A DNA stretch of 64,000 nucleotides from Ramlibacter aurantiacus (GTDB taxonomy: Bacteria > Pseudomonadota > Gammaproteobacteria > Burkholderiales > Burkholderiaceae_C): positions 186,001-250,000 of the forward strand of contig NZ_JAEQNA010000005.1 in assembly GCF_016722895.1 (NCBI RefSeq). Reading direction: 5' to 3'. The position numbers and the translations under genes are program-made. Positions 7,982-16,760 of the stretch are shown piece after piece. Under the pieces are notes generated by a model that saw nothing but the letters and a program-made list of their open reading frames with translations, was not told where the DNA came from and did no database searches. Position 1 is the first letter of the stretch, and each line of letters starts with the position of its first letter.

Positions 7982-8691
7982 ACCTCGAGATAAGCCTTGC
8001 GGACCTCGTCGTTGCGCATCAGCTCCTGCATGGTCCCGGTGAACTTGACCTGGCCTTTTTCCAGCACGTAGGCGCGGTCGCTGACCAGTTGCGCGAAGTG
8101 CGTGTTCTGCTCGGACAGCAGCACCGTGAGGCCCTGCTTCTTGAGCTCGGTGATCATCTGGGCCATCTGCTCGACGATCACCGGCGCGATGCCTTCGGAC
8201 GGTTCGTCCAGCAGCACCAGCCCCGGGTTGCCCATGAGCGTGCGCGCCACGGTGAGCATCTGCTGCTCGCCCCCGCTCATCTGGCCGCCGGGCCGGTCGG
8301 GCATCTCGCCCAGGTTGGGGAACAGGCGGAACAGCTTCTCGGGCGTCCAGGTGGGTGCGCCGGGTCGCGGCGGGCGGCGCCCGATGTCCAGGTTTTCCAG
8401 CACGGTGAGGTCGCTGAAGACGCGGCGGTCTTCCGGCACGAAGCCCACGCCCATCCGGGAGATCTTGTAGGGCGGCAGGCGGGTGATGTCTTCGCCGCGG
8501 TAGCTGACGCGGCCCTGCACGCGGTCGAGCATGCCCATGATGGCCTTGATGGTGGTGGACTTGCCGGCGCCGTTGCGGCCCACCAGCGCCACCACCTCGC
8601 CCTGCCCCACTTCCAGGTCGACGTCGAACAGGATGTGCGCCTTGCCGTAGAAGGCGTTGAGCTGCTCGACCTTGAGCACGGTATCGGTCAT
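7978..8691 (-). CDS. livF: Branched-chain-type ABC transporter ATP-binding protein (LivF-like)
   Basis: The 237-residue product has a full set of ABC motifs: Walker A GRNGAGKST, signature MSGGEQQMLTVAR, Walker B GLVLLDEPSEGIAP, and the switch histidine region. Short length and the VPEDRRVFSDLTV segment are typical of LivF. It energises the importer made by the neighbouring genes. Its start overlaps the stop of livG and its stop overlaps the TIM-barrel gene start, so translation is likely coupled. In this catabolic context the cargo is probably an aromatic or heterocyclic acid rather than leucine; that is inference. Confidence 0.9.
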   Translation of the reverse strand: MTDTVLKVEQLNAFYGKAHILFDVDLEVGQGEVVALVGRNGAGKSTTIKAIMGMLDRVQGRVSYRGEDITRLPPYKISRMGVGFVPEDRRVFSDLTVLENLDIGRRPPRPGAPTWTPEKLFRLFPNLGEMPDRPGGQMSGGEQQMLTVARTLMGNPGLVLLDEPSEGIAPVIVEQMAQMITELKKQGLTVLLSEQNTHFAQLVSDRAYVLEKGQVKFTGTMQELMRNDEVRKAYLEV

Positions 8692-9467
8692 GCAAGCACC
8701 TCCTCGCCCTGGGCCTCGAAGCTCTTGCCCGAGCCGAAGTACACCTCCTGCACGCGCGGGTTGGCCCGCACCTGCGGCGGCGTGCCTTCCGCGATCAGCT
8801 TGCCGCGCGCCAGCACCACGGTGCGGTCGGCGTAGGCGAAGACCACGTCCATGCTGTGCTCGGTGAAGAGCACGGCCATGTCGCGTTCGGTGACCAGGCG
8901 CTTGGTCAGCGCCATGAGCTCGTTGCGCTCGCGCGGACCCATGCCGGCGGCGGGCTCGTCCATCAGCAGCAGGCGCGGCCGGTTGGCCAGCGCGATCGCC
9001 AGTTCCAGCCGCTTGATGTCGCCGTAGGCCAGCTCGCTGCAGGGCCGGTGCGCCTGGCCCGCCATGCCGATCGAATCGAGCAGCGACAGGGCCTCGTCGC
9101 GGCAGAAGGCACTCGCCGGTTTCCACATGTGGTACAGCCGCCGCTCGCGCGAGAGCAGCGCCATCTCGACGTTCTCGACCACGGTCATGGAGTGGTAGGT
9201 GGCCGCGATCTGGAAGGTGCGGCCCACGCCCATGCGCCAGATCTCGCGCGGCTTGGCGCGGGTGATGTCGCGCCCCTCCAGCCAGACTCGGCCGGCGCTC
9301 GGGTGGTGCTGGCCACTGAGCATGTTGAAGCAGGTGGACTTGCCGGCGCCGTTGGGCCCGATGATGGCCACCAGCTCGCCGGTGTTCACCTCGAAGCTCA
9401 CGTCCTGCACGGCGACGAACGCGCCATAGGTCTTGGAGATGCCCTCCACTTTCAGCATGGGATTCAT
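8688..9467 (-). CDS. livG: Branched-chain-type ABC transporter ATP-binding protein (LivG-like)
   Basis: A 259-residue ATPase with Walker A GPNGAGKST, the LivG-type VGRTFQIAATYHSMTV segment, signature LAYGDIKRLELAIAL, and Walker B RLLLMDEPAAGMGP. The signature has YGD in place of the common SGG, which is normal for LivG. I start at 9467 (MNPMLKVEG). It overlaps the fused permease gene upstream and livF downstream by 4 bp each. It works with LivF and the LivHM permease at the inner membrane. Confidence 0.9.
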   Translation of the reverse strand: MNPMLKVEGISKTYGAFVAVQDVSFEVNTGELVAIIGPNGAGKSTCFNMLSGQHHPSAGRVWLEGRDITRAKPREIWRMGVGRTFQIAATYHSMTVVENVEMALLSRERRLYHMWKPASAFCRDEALSLLDSIGMAGQAHRPCSELAYGDIKRLELAIALANRPRLLLMDEPAAGMGPRERNELMALTKRLVTERDMAVLFTEHSMDVVFAYADRTVVLARGKLIAEGTPPQVRANPRVQEVYFGSGKSFEAQGEEVLA

Positions 9468-11434
9468 GAGGCGGCGGCTCCGTTGGGCGGCAGCGCGGCG
9501 TCGGTGCGCGCGGGCACGATGGGTGGCGAGGGAGGCGGCGCCGCCGCGGGGCGGCGCTCGCGCTCGGCGAAGAAGCGCTTGAGCGTTCCGATGATCCCTT
9601 CGGGGAACAGCAGCACCAGCAGCAGGATGGTGATGCCGATGGCGGCGCGCCAGTACTCGAAGGTGCGCGCGGCCAGGTCCTGCAGCCAGGTGAACACCGC
9701 CGCGCCCACCACCGGACCGGCGATCGTGTTGATGCCGCCCAGCATGATCATCACGATGCCGTCGAAGGAGCGGCCCACCGAGATGGTCTCGGGCGAGATG
9801 CTGCCCTTGGAGAAGGCGAACAGCGCGCCGGCGTAGCCGCACACCAGGCCCGACAGGATGAAGGCGGTCCACTGAACGGCCTTGGTGTCGATGCCGATGG
9901 CCTCCGAGCGCAGCACCGAGTCACGCGCCGCGCGCAGCGCGTAGCCGAAGGGCGAGAACAGCATCTTGCGCAGCAGCCAGGCGGCGAAGGCGGCGATCAC
10001 CAGCGTCAGCAGGTAGTAGTGCGTCTTGTCCGCCAGCCAGTCCGACGGCCAGATGCCGGTCATGCCGTTGCTGCCGCCGGTGACGTCCTCCCACTGGAAC
10101 ACCACCGACCACACGATCTGCGCGAAGGCCAGCGTGAGCATGGCGAAGTACACGCCCGACAGGCGCACGCTGAACCAGCCGAAGACCACCGCCGCCAGCC
10201 CGGCGAACACCGGCCCCAGCAACAGGCTCGCCTCCATCGGCAGGCCGGCGGACTTCAGCAGGAAGGCCGCGCCGTAGGCGCCGATGCCGAAGTAGGCGGC
10301 GTGGCCGAAGGTGTGCAGCCCGCCGGGGCCGGCGATGAAGTGCAGGCTCACCACGAACAGCGCCGCGATCAGGATGTCGGTCATCAGCACCGGCGCGTAG
10401 GGCATCTGCTGCCCCAGCGTGGCGATGGCGATCAGGGCCACCGCCACCAGCGCGGTGGTGACCTTGAACGAGGTGTTGGCGCGCTCCAGCGGCGTCTCGC
10501 CGGCGGACGACTGGCGCGAGCTGGCCGCGGGCCGGCCCAGCAGGCCCCAGGGCCGCACAACCAGCACGGCGGCCATGATGAGGAACTCCACCACCAGCGT
10601 GAGCTTGGAGAAGTTGACGTCGATGCCGGCGATGCTCATCGTGCCCAGCCCGGTGCAGACCGCCTTGGCGCCGGCGATGATGATGGCGGCCAGGAAGGCG
10701 CCGGGGATGCTGCCCATGCCGCCGACCACCACCACCACGAAGGCGTCGCCCAGGGCCTGCAGGTCGAGGAACAGGCTCGCCGGCTCGCGCGGCAGCTGCA
10801 TCGCGCCGCCCAGCCCGGCCAGGAAGGAGCCCAGCGCGAACACGGCGGTGAACAGCACCTTCTGGTTCACGCCCAGCGCGCCGACCATCTCGCGGTCCTG
10901 TGTGGAGGCGCGGATCAGCCGCCCGAAGCGCGTGCGGCTCATGAGGAGCGTGAGCGCCAGCAGCATGGCCGGCCCCACGAAGATCAGCAGCAGGTCGTAC
11001 GAGGGCAGCTTGCTGCCGAACAGCTCGACCGAACCGGACAGCCCGGGTGCGCGCGGGCCCAGCAGGTCCTCGCTACCCCACAGCCAGAGCGCGGCGTCGC
11101 GCAGCACCAGCACCAGCGCGAAGGTGGCCAGCAGCTGGAACAGCTCGGGCACCTTGTAGAGCCGGCGCAGCAGCAGCATCTCGACCAGCGCGCCCAGCAC
11201 GCCCACGGCCACCGCCGCCACCAGCACCGCGCCCCAGAACCCGAGCACGGTGCTGCCCAGTCGCTCGGCCATCGTGTAGGCCGTGTACAGCCCCAGCATG
11301 TAGAACGAGCCATGGGCGAAGTTCACGATGCGGGTGACGCCGAAGATCAGCGACAGCCCCGCCGCGAGCAGGAACAGGGTGGAGGCGCTCGCCAGCCCGT
11401 TGATCAGGAGGGCGAGCCATTCGGAAAGTGACAT
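9464..11434 (-). CDS. Fused LivH-LivM permease of a Liv-type ABC importer
   Basis: The 656-residue protein joins two permeases that are usually separate. Residues about 1-285 are LivH-like (LFGVTRIVNFAHGSFYMLG near the start, then the VVVVGGMGSIPGAF loop). A linker around residues 290-320 (SSRQSSAGETPLERA) follows, and residues about 325-620 are LivM-like (AGPGGLHTFGHAAYFGIGAYG, IMLGGINTIAGPVVGA). Many hydrophobic helices are visible in both halves. The Pro/Ala-rich tail is likely cytosolic. In the second Liv cluster of this window the same two proteins are separate genes, so the fusion is a real difference between the clusters and not a frame error. Confidence 0.88.
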   Translation of the reverse strand: MSLSEWLALLINGLASASTLFLLAAGLSLIFGVTRIVNFAHGSFYMLGLYTAYTMAERLGSTVLGFWGAVLVAAVAVGVLGALVEMLLLRRLYKVPELFQLLATFALVLVLRDAALWLWGSEDLLGPRAPGLSGSVELFGSKLPSYDLLLIFVGPAMLLALTLLMSRTRFGRLIRASTQDREMVGALGVNQKVLFTAVFALGSFLAGLGGAMQLPREPASLFLDLQALGDAFVVVVVGGMGSIPGAFLAAIIIAGAKAVCTGLGTMSIAGIDVNFSKLTLVVEFLIMAAVLVVRPWGLLGRPAASSRQSSAGETPLERANTSFKVTTALVAVALIAIATLGQQMPYAPVLMTDILIAALFVVSLHFIAGPGGLHTFGHAAYFGIGAYGAAFLLKSAGLPMEASLLLGPVFAGLAAVVFGWFSVRLSGVYFAMLTLAFAQIVWSVVFQWEDVTGGSNGMTGIWPSDWLADKTHYYLLTLVIAAFAAWLLRKMLFSPFGYALRAARDSVLRSEAIGIDTKAVQWTAFILSGLVCGYAGALFAFSKGSISPETISVGRSFDGIVMIMLGGINTIAGPVVGAAVFTWLQDLAARTFEYWRAAIGITILLLVLLFPEGIIGTLKRFFAERERRPAAAPPPSPPIVPARTDAALPPNGAAAS

Positions 11435-11476
11435 AGGCGTGGGGCGGGATGGGCCGGTGGGGACGCGCAGCCGTGC

Positions 11477-12688
11477 TTACTTGGCGCCGGCCGCCCGCAT
11501 CTGCTTGACCTCGGCGTCGGTGGGCTGCAGCTTGCTGCCGTCGATGTACGACGCCTGGGTCATGTAGGCCTTGCCGTTGCGCTTGCCGGTGCGGCCCACG
11601 AAGATGCCGAAGGTGGCCTGGTTGTCCTGCGGGCGGAAGGTCATGGTGCCGAACGGCGAGTCGAAGCTCATGCCCTTGAAGGCGGCGCTCAGCTTGTCCG
11701 GGTCGGTGCTGCCGGCTTTCTTGATGCCCGCGGCCAGCGCCTTCACGGTGGCATAGCCGATGACGGAGTTCAGGCGCGGATAGTCCTTGTACTTCTTCAC
11801 GTACGCGTCATAGAAGGCCTTGTGCTCGGGCAGGGTGACGGTCTCGTACGGATAGCCGGTGACGATCCAGCCCTCGGGCGCGTCGTCCTTGAGCGGGTCG
11901 AGGTACTCGGGCTCGCCGGTCAGCAGGCTCACCACCTCGCGCTTGGCGAACAGGTCGCGGGTCTTGCCCTCACGCGCGAACTTGGCCAGGTCGACCCCGA
12001 ACAGCACGTTGAAGATGGCGTCGGGCTTGGCGGCTTCGAGCGCCTGCACCACCGCGCCGGCGTCGATCTTCCCCAGCGGCGGCGACTGCTCGGCGACGAA
12101 CTCCACGTCGGGCTGCAGCTTCTTCAGCTGCTCCTTGAAGGTGGCGACGGCGGCCTGGCCGTACTCGTAGTTGGGGTAGACCAGCGCCCAGCGCTTCTTC
12201 TTCAGCGCCGCCGCTTCGGGCACCACCGAGGCGGCCAGGGCGTGGGTGCCGGCGCGCAGGCGGTAGGTGTAGTCGTGGCCGCTTTGCCAGACGACCTTGT
12301 CGGTCAACGGTCCCGAGGCCAGGAAGAACACCTTGCGCTGCTTGGCGAAGTCGGACACGGCCAGTCCCACATGCGACAGCGTCACGCCGGCGAGCACGTC
12401 GACCTTCTCGCGCGTGAGCAGTTCCTCGGCCATGCGCACCGCATCACCGGCGTTGGCGCCGTCGTCGCGGAACACCGTCTCGAGTTTCTTGCCCAGCACG
12501 CCGCCGGAGGCGTTGATTTCCTCCTGCGCCATCTCCCAGCCCTTGCGGTAGGGCTCGGCCAGGGCGGCGAGCGTCTTGTAGCTGTTGATCTCGCCGATCT
12601 TGATCACGCCCTGGGCGCTGGCCAGGCCCATGTGCAGGGCGCTGGCGGCCAGCAAGGCGGCGCAGGCAGTCTTCTTCAGGAAGCGCAT
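11477..12688 (-). CDS. ABC transporter periplasmic substrate-binding protein (LivK-like)
   Basis: A 403-residue type I periplasmic binding protein. The signal sequence MRFLKKTACAALLAASALH ends near ASAQ, and the mature part starts GVIKIGEINSYKTL. Internal stretches such as EINASGGVLGKKLETVFRDD and FFLASGPLTDKVV are typical of Liv/Urt-type receptors. The binding pocket cannot be interpreted from sequence alone. It is 42 bp from the end of the Rieske oxygenase gene and 42 bp before the fused permease, so oxygenase and importer are made together; the oxygenase substrate is the most likely ligand. Confidence 0.88.
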   Translation of the reverse strand: MRFLKKTACAALLAASALHMGLASAQGVIKIGEINSYKTLAALAEPYRKGWEMAQEEINASGGVLGKKLETVFRDDGANAGDAVRMAEELLTREKVDVLAGVTLSHVGLAVSDFAKQRKVFFLASGPLTDKVVWQSGHDYTYRLRAGTHALAASVVPEAAALKKKRWALVYPNYEYGQAAVATFKEQLKKLQPDVEFVAEQSPPLGKIDAGAVVQALEAAKPDAIFNVLFGVDLAKFAREGKTRDLFAKREVVSLLTGEPEYLDPLKDDAPEGWIVTGYPYETVTLPEHKAFYDAYVKKYKDYPRLNSVIGYATVKALAAGIKKAGSTDPDKLSAAFKGMSFDSPFGTMTFRPQDNQATFGIFVGRTGKRNGKAYMTQASYIDGSKLQPTDAEVKQMRAAGAK

Positions 12689-12730
12689 TCGGGACTCCTA
12701 GTCGGGGGTGGGAAAGGGTTCAATCCAGGT

Positions 12731-13813
12731 TCAGGCCGCCACGGCGGTGGCCGCGGGCGTGGCGGCCGCCGGCACGGCCACGGCCGCTTCGGCGGCTTCG
12801 GCCGCGAGCATCTGGTCGACGATGCGGCGCATGCGGGTGTTGGAGGCGTCGAGGGCGATCTTCACGGGCTTGACGTCCGGCAGCTTGGCCTCGTTCTCCT
12901 GGATGGCCTCGAGGATGCGCTTGTCCTCGTTGAAGGCCATGCGCAGCCCTTCGATGAGCTTGCGGTCCTGCCCGGCATCGGCCGGGATGTTCTTGATGCA
13001 CAGCCAGTGCTGCACGCAGGTGTCGTGGTCCACGGGCGTGATGAAGTGGCAGGCGAACATCTGGATGCAGTCGCCGCGGTTGCCATCGGGCGCGCCGGTG
13101 CCGGTGAGGGCCGAGCCGAAGTCGATGTAGGCCACGCAGGGCGCGAGGTAGTGATAGAAGTGCCAGCGGTCGACGTTGCCGTCGAAGGCCTTCAGCCCCT
13201 GGAAGATCGGGATCAGCGGCGAATCCATGACCCAGCGCCAGGTGACGACCTCGGAGCCCTTGGAGTCGAAGTGCACCGGGATATCGCCGCTCTGCACGTT
13301 CGACAACGTGGTCAGGTGCACGAAGGCCACGTGCGTGGGGTCGCACAGGTTGTCGGCCAGGTTGAGGTAGTTGGCCTTCATGTGCAGCGAGTCGCCCTCC
13401 ACATAGCTCCACCCGGCGGCGCTGTACTGCGGCAGGCTGAAGACCTTGGAGGTATCGGCCTTCTCAGGCTCACCCATCCAGACCCACCACATGCCCATGC
13501 TCTGGTGCGTGGGGTAGGCCCGCACGCGCATGGCGGCCGGCGGCTTCTCCTGCAGCGGCACGCGCACGCAGGCGCCGCGTGAATCGAAGGTGACGCCGTG
13601 ATAGCCGCACTCGATGGCATCGTCATCCCGAAGCCGCCCCTTGGACAGCGGCAGCAGGCGGTGCGGGCACACGTCACGCAGCGCGGCCACCTGGCCGTCG
13701 GAGGTGCGGTAGACGACCAGGTCTTCGCCGATCACCCGGCGGCTGACCAGGCTGCGATCGACGTCGCGATTCCAGGCCAACGGGTACCAGGCGTTCCTGA
13801 TGAACTCATGCAT
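12731..13813 (-). CDS. Rieske aromatic ring-hydroxylating or demethylating oxygenase, VanA-like
   Basis: A 360-residue oxygenase subunit. The Rieske [2Fe-2S] ligands are C49-P-H51 and C69-GY-H72. The mononuclear iron site is suggested by NLADNLCDPTHVAFVHL, with an aspartate and two histidines in the expected order. Length and layout match vanillate O-demethylase-type single-component terminal oxygenases. I choose the ATG at 13813, which has GGAG 9 bases upstream, over a TTG two codons earlier. A reductase partner is not encoded in the window. The gene leads the operon with livK, livHM, livG, livF and the TIM-barrel gene and has a palindrome in its promoter region. The C-terminus is Ala-rich and low in complexity. 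Confidence 0.85.
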   Translation of the reverse strand: MHEFIRNAWYPLAWNRDVDRSLVSRRVIGEDLVVYRTSDGQVAALRDVCPHRLLPLSKGRLRDDDAIECGYHGVTFDSRGACVRVPLQEKPPAAMRVRAYPTHQSMGMWWVWMGEPEKADTSKVFSLPQYSAAGWSYVEGDSLHMKANYLNLADNLCDPTHVAFVHLTTLSNVQSGDIPVHFDSKGSEVVTWRWVMDSPLIPIFQGLKAFDGNVDRWHFYHYLAPCVAYIDFGSALTGTGAPDGNRGDCIQMFACHFITPVDHDTCVQHWLCIKNIPADAGQDRKLIEGLRMAFNEDKRILEAIQENEAKLPDVKPVKIALDASNTRMRRIVDQMLAAEAAEAAVAVPAAATPAATAVAA

Positions 13814-13870
13814 GGACAAACTCTCCTTGTCACCGATCCAGCAAGTACCGGGCCAGGCGCCGGATTGCTG

Positions 13871-13890
13871 TTTTAAGTGTCCACTTTAAA
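13871..13890. promoter_or_regulatory. Palindromic operator upstream of the Rieske-liv operon
   Basis: An AT-rich near-palindrome in a GC-rich setting: TTTAAGTG, two bases, then CACTTTAAA. The inner AAGTG-TC-CACTT is perfect. It lies 58-77 bp upstream of the Rieske start codon. It shares the 9-mer GTGTCCACT with a site in the hnr/ena intergenic region, so a common regulator is likely; the TetR gene next door is the nearest candidate. Confidence 0.55.
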
Positions 13891-14059
13891 GATGGAGAAC
13901 GCACTTTACAGCCGGTCCCCGAGGGGGCTGGGAGCGGGTATTCCCGCACCCTCGGCGTGCGGTCGCGCAGTGCCATGCCGTGGCTTGGTGCGCGGGGCAC
14001 CAAGCTCGTGAACAGGAGAGGCGGATAGGCGCGCGGCTGCCGCTGCCGCGTGCGGGTGA

Positions 14060-14893
14060 TCAGGCGCGCAGGGAGGCCAGAAGGGTCTGGCTGATGTGCG
14101 CTTCCCACGCGCGGCAGCGCTCGGGCTCCATCATGTCGGCGCGCAGCCAGTGCGAGATCGTGTACGAATTGGCGACGTAGAAAAACCCCAGCGACATCAT
14201 CGTCATGAGCGTGAGGCTGGCGTCGACGTCGAGGCGGAACAGGCCCTGCGCCTGGCCCTGCTTCAGGATGTTTTCCAGCAGCGCGATCAGCGGCAGCGAC
14301 TTCTGCCGGATCGCGCGCGACTTCTTGATGAAGCGCCCGCGCAGCAGGTTCTCGTTCATGATGATCCGGATGATCTGCGGTCGCGAGACGTACAGGTTCC
14401 AGGTGTGGCCCACCAGCTCGCGGATGCCCTGCACCGGGTCGCCGTCGGGCACCACGAAGTTGCCCTCGGCCTCGATCATCTCGGCGTAGGCGGCCTCCAG
14501 CGTGGTCTGGTAGAGCCGCTCCTTGTTGCCGAAGTAGTAGTACAGCATGCGGTCCACCGTCTTGGCCCGGCTGCTGATGCGGTCGATGCGGGCGCCGGCG
14601 AAGCCGAACTCCGAGAACTCGTGCATGGCCGCCTCGAGGATGCGCGCCTGCACTTCCTCGGGGCTTCGCCTCGTGCGGGCCGCGGTGCGGGTGGGGCCGC
14701 CGTTGCCGGCCTTGGCCGCCTTGACGGGCGTGGCGGACTTTGCGGGCTTGGCAGCATTGGCCGCCTTGCGGGCCGGCTTGCCGGCCCCCGCGGTCGATCG
14801 GGTCTTGCGGGCTGCTGCCCCTGTCTTGCCGCGCGGTGCGGCGGCACTCTCAGCGGTGGTCTCGGATGGGGCCGCCGTCTGGTTCTTGGGCAT
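14060..14893 (-). CDS. TetR/AcrR family transcriptional regulator with a histone-like N-terminal tail
   Basis: From the ATG at 14893 the protein has 277 residues. The first 70 or so are Ala/Lys/Pro-rich (for example KPARKAANAAKPAKSATPVK), like a histone H1 tail, and are probably disordered. The TetR DNA-binding domain follows: ARILEAAMHEFSEFGFAGAR then the recognition region ending in RMLYYYFGNKERLY. The rest is the helical ligand-binding domain, with LEAAYAEMIEAEG and NENLLRGRFIKKS. An in-frame start at 14965 is possible but would add an unlikely extension. It lies upstream of the Rieske-liv operon on the same strand with a 246-bp gap containing the AAGTG-TC-CACTT palindrome, its probable target. 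Confidence 0.82.
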   Translation of the reverse strand: MPKNQTAAPSETTAESAAAPRGKTGAAARKTRSTAGAGKPARKAANAAKPAKSATPVKAAKAGNGGPTRTAARTRRSPEEVQARILEAAMHEFSEFGFAGARIDRISSRAKTVDRMLYYYFGNKERLYQTTLEAAYAEMIEAEGNFVVPDGDPVQGIRELVGHTWNLYVSRPQIIRIIMNENLLRGRFIKKSRAIRQKSLPLIALLENILKQGQAQGLFRLDVDASLTLMTMMSLGFFYVANSYTISHWLRADMMEPERCRAWEAHISQTLLASLRA

Positions 14894-14998
14894 GCTGGAC
14901 AAATCGGGTTGGGCGATCGTGCGGGGGCACGGCGTGGCGCCGGCGATGGTAACCCGCGCCCCCACGGCCCGACGCCGATGCCCGACGCCGTCGCCTGA

Positions 14999-16072
14999 TC
15001 AGGCCTGGCCCGACAGCCGCTGCACGATGCGGCGCGCGCGGTTGGCGCCGACATCGACGTGGATGTCGATCCACTCGGCCCTCGGGCCGAACGCTCGGAT
15101 GTTCTCCCACTGCGCCTCGATCACGAGGCGGTCCTCGTCGAAGGTGAAGCGGGTCTGGTCCACCACCTCCTGGGAGGTGTCGGGCATGTCGGGATGCTGG
15201 TTGCTGGACATGCTCCAGAAGTAGTGGCAGGTCTCCTGGGTTTCCGGTGTGATGCCGTGCAGGCCGCGCATGTGGAAGCCGTGGCGCTGCGGGTCCTCCA
15301 GCGAGGCCGTGCCGGGAAGCGCGGCGCCGGTCCAGATGCGCAGGTGCGAGACGTGGAATTCGATCTCCTGCCAGCGGTCGCAGGCCGCGCCGAAGGGCCA
15401 GGCCGCGAGGTAGGTGGGCGGCGGCACGGAGCCGGGCATGTGGCGCACCACCTTCACGGTGTCGCCCTCGGCGGTGACCTTCATCGGCGCGTTCATGTGC
15501 AGCCGGGCGTTGCCGCCGATGGTCTTGAGGTGCACGTAGCCGAGGTGGCTCAGGTCCATCAGGTTGTCGTGGATCAGTTGCCAGGGCGCGCGGTAGTGGT
15601 AGTGGCCGCCGCCCCACTTGTAGTCGGGGTGGTCGTGCCAGGGATAGTCGGGTGCTTCGCGGGTGGGCGCCCCCCCCTCCTGCGCCGGCATCCAGATCCA
15701 CAGCAGCTGGTTCTTCTCGACCAGGTGGTAGGAGCGCACCCGCGCCTTGGCGGGCACCCGATCCTGGCCAGGGATCTCCAGGCACTGGCCGTCGGGCGCG
15801 TAGAGCATGCCGTGGTAGCCGCAGCGCAGGCCCGTGGTCTCCAAGGTGCCGCAGGACAGCGGCAGCGTGCGGTGGCAGCAGCGGTCCTCCAGCGCGGCGA
15901 CCTGCCCGTCTGCCGTGCGGAACATGACCACCTTGTCGTTCAGGAAGGTGCGGCCCACCGGCTTGTCCGAGAGCTCGGAGCCGAAGCCGGCCATGTACCA
16001 CTGGTCACGGGGGAACGACGCGATCCCGCTGGTGGCGGGAATGGACGGCAGGGGCAGGGTCACGGCATTCAT
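14999..16072 (-). CDS. Rieske aromatic oxygenase (VanA-like), second paralogue
   Basis: A 357-residue terminal oxygenase. Rieske ligands are C65-C-H67 and C84-GY-H87. The catalytic iron motif is in DNLMDLSHLGYVHL, with aspartate and two histidines. It resembles the oxygenase at 12731 in length and layout, but the sequences are clearly diverged, so it is not a recent duplicate. It begins 26 bp after the MarR gene and is the last gene of the livKHMGF-marR-Rieske unit; GGAG sits about 7 bases before the ATG. No reductase is encoded nearby, so a housekeeping or distant ferredoxin reductase must supply electrons. Confidence 0.85.
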   Translation of the reverse strand: MNAVTLPLPSIPATSGIASFPRDQWYMAGFGSELSDKPVGRTFLNDKVVMFRTADGQVAALEDRCCHRTLPLSCGTLETTGLRCGYHGMLYAPDGQCLEIPGQDRVPAKARVRSYHLVEKNQLLWIWMPAQEGGAPTREAPDYPWHDHPDYKWGGGHYHYRAPWQLIHDNLMDLSHLGYVHLKTIGGNARLHMNAPMKVTAEGDTVKVVRHMPGSVPPPTYLAAWPFGAACDRWQEIEFHVSHLRIWTGAALPGTASLEDPQRHGFHMRGLHGITPETQETCHYFWSMSSNQHPDMPDTSQEVVDQTRFTFDEDRLVIEAQWENIRAFGPRAEWIDIHVDVGANRARRIVQRLSGQA

Positions 16073-16098
16073 GTGGGGCTCCTTCGGATGGATGGACT

Positions 16099-16737
16099 TC
16101 AGAGGTCGGGGTCCTCGTCGACCTCGCGGGACGGACGGCGGCGGCGCGCCGCTGCCTCCGGGAAATGCTTTTCGATGTAGGCCTGGGTGGCGGCCTCGAC
16201 CTGCGGCAGGTTCTCGTGCAGCCGCTTGAGCAGCGACAGGAACTGCTCGGCTTCCTCGGGCTCGAGCACCGACAGGAAGGCGCGCTCGCGCTCCAGGGCC
16301 ACCTGGCGGATCTCATCGTGCAACGCGCGTCCTTCGGGCGTGAGCACGGCCAGGCGCACGCGCCCATCGTTGGGGTCGAGTTCGGTGCGCAGGCAGCCGC
16401 GCTCCTGCAGCGCCTTGAAGCTGCGGCTCACGGTGCCCTTGTCCATGCCGATCACCCGCGAGACGAATTGCGCGGTGACCGAGCCATGCAGGGCCAGCAG
16501 CACCAGGCACCGCCAGCTTTCGATGCCGATGCCGAACAGCGACAGGTAATGCTGCGAGGCCCCGCGCGAGAGCTTGTTCGACACCCAGGTGAGGTAGGCC
16601 GGCACATAGCGGTCGAGGTCGATCACGGCGCGGCCGCGAGCCGGTGCCCGGCGGCCCGGCTGGGGGCTGCGGGCGGCGGGCCGGCGCGCATTGGTCGGCG
16701 GATTGGCCGACGGAAGGGAAGGTCGGGGACGGGTCAT
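16099..16737 (-). CDS. MarR family transcriptional regulator
   Basis: About 212 residues from the ATG at 16737. A basic Pro/Arg-rich tail of about 40 residues precedes a winged-helix domain: YLTWVSNKLSRGASQHYL, then VIGMDKGTVSRSFKALQERG as recognition helix, then the wing TELDPNDGRVRLAVLTPEG. This is a MarR pattern of the kind that controls aromatic degradation. The C-terminus is again Arg-rich. It lies between livF2 (23 bp upstream) and the second Rieske gene (26 bp downstream). The tandem GTTG...CAAC palindromes in front of livK2 have the look of MarR operators, so auto-control of this operon is the simplest model. Confidence 0.83.
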   Translation of the reverse strand: MTRPRPSLPSANPPTNARRPAARSPQPGRRAPARGRAVIDLDRYVPAYLTWVSNKLSRGASQHYLSLFGIGIESWRCLVLLALHGSVTAQFVSRVIGMDKGTVSRSFKALQERGCLRTELDPNDGRVRLAVLTPEGRALHDEIRQVALERERAFLSVLEPEEAEQFLSLLKRLHENLPQVEAATQAYIEKHFPEAAARRRRPSREVDEDPDL

Positions 16738-16760
16738 GAGGGTCACTGTACGCAGCCTCC

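Noticed and set aside
6893..8695. Apparent 600-residue fusion of an Arg-rich segment with the TIM-barrel protein
   Set aside because: The first part is the livF gene read in the wrong frame; the ATG at 7981 overlapping the livF stop is the natural start.
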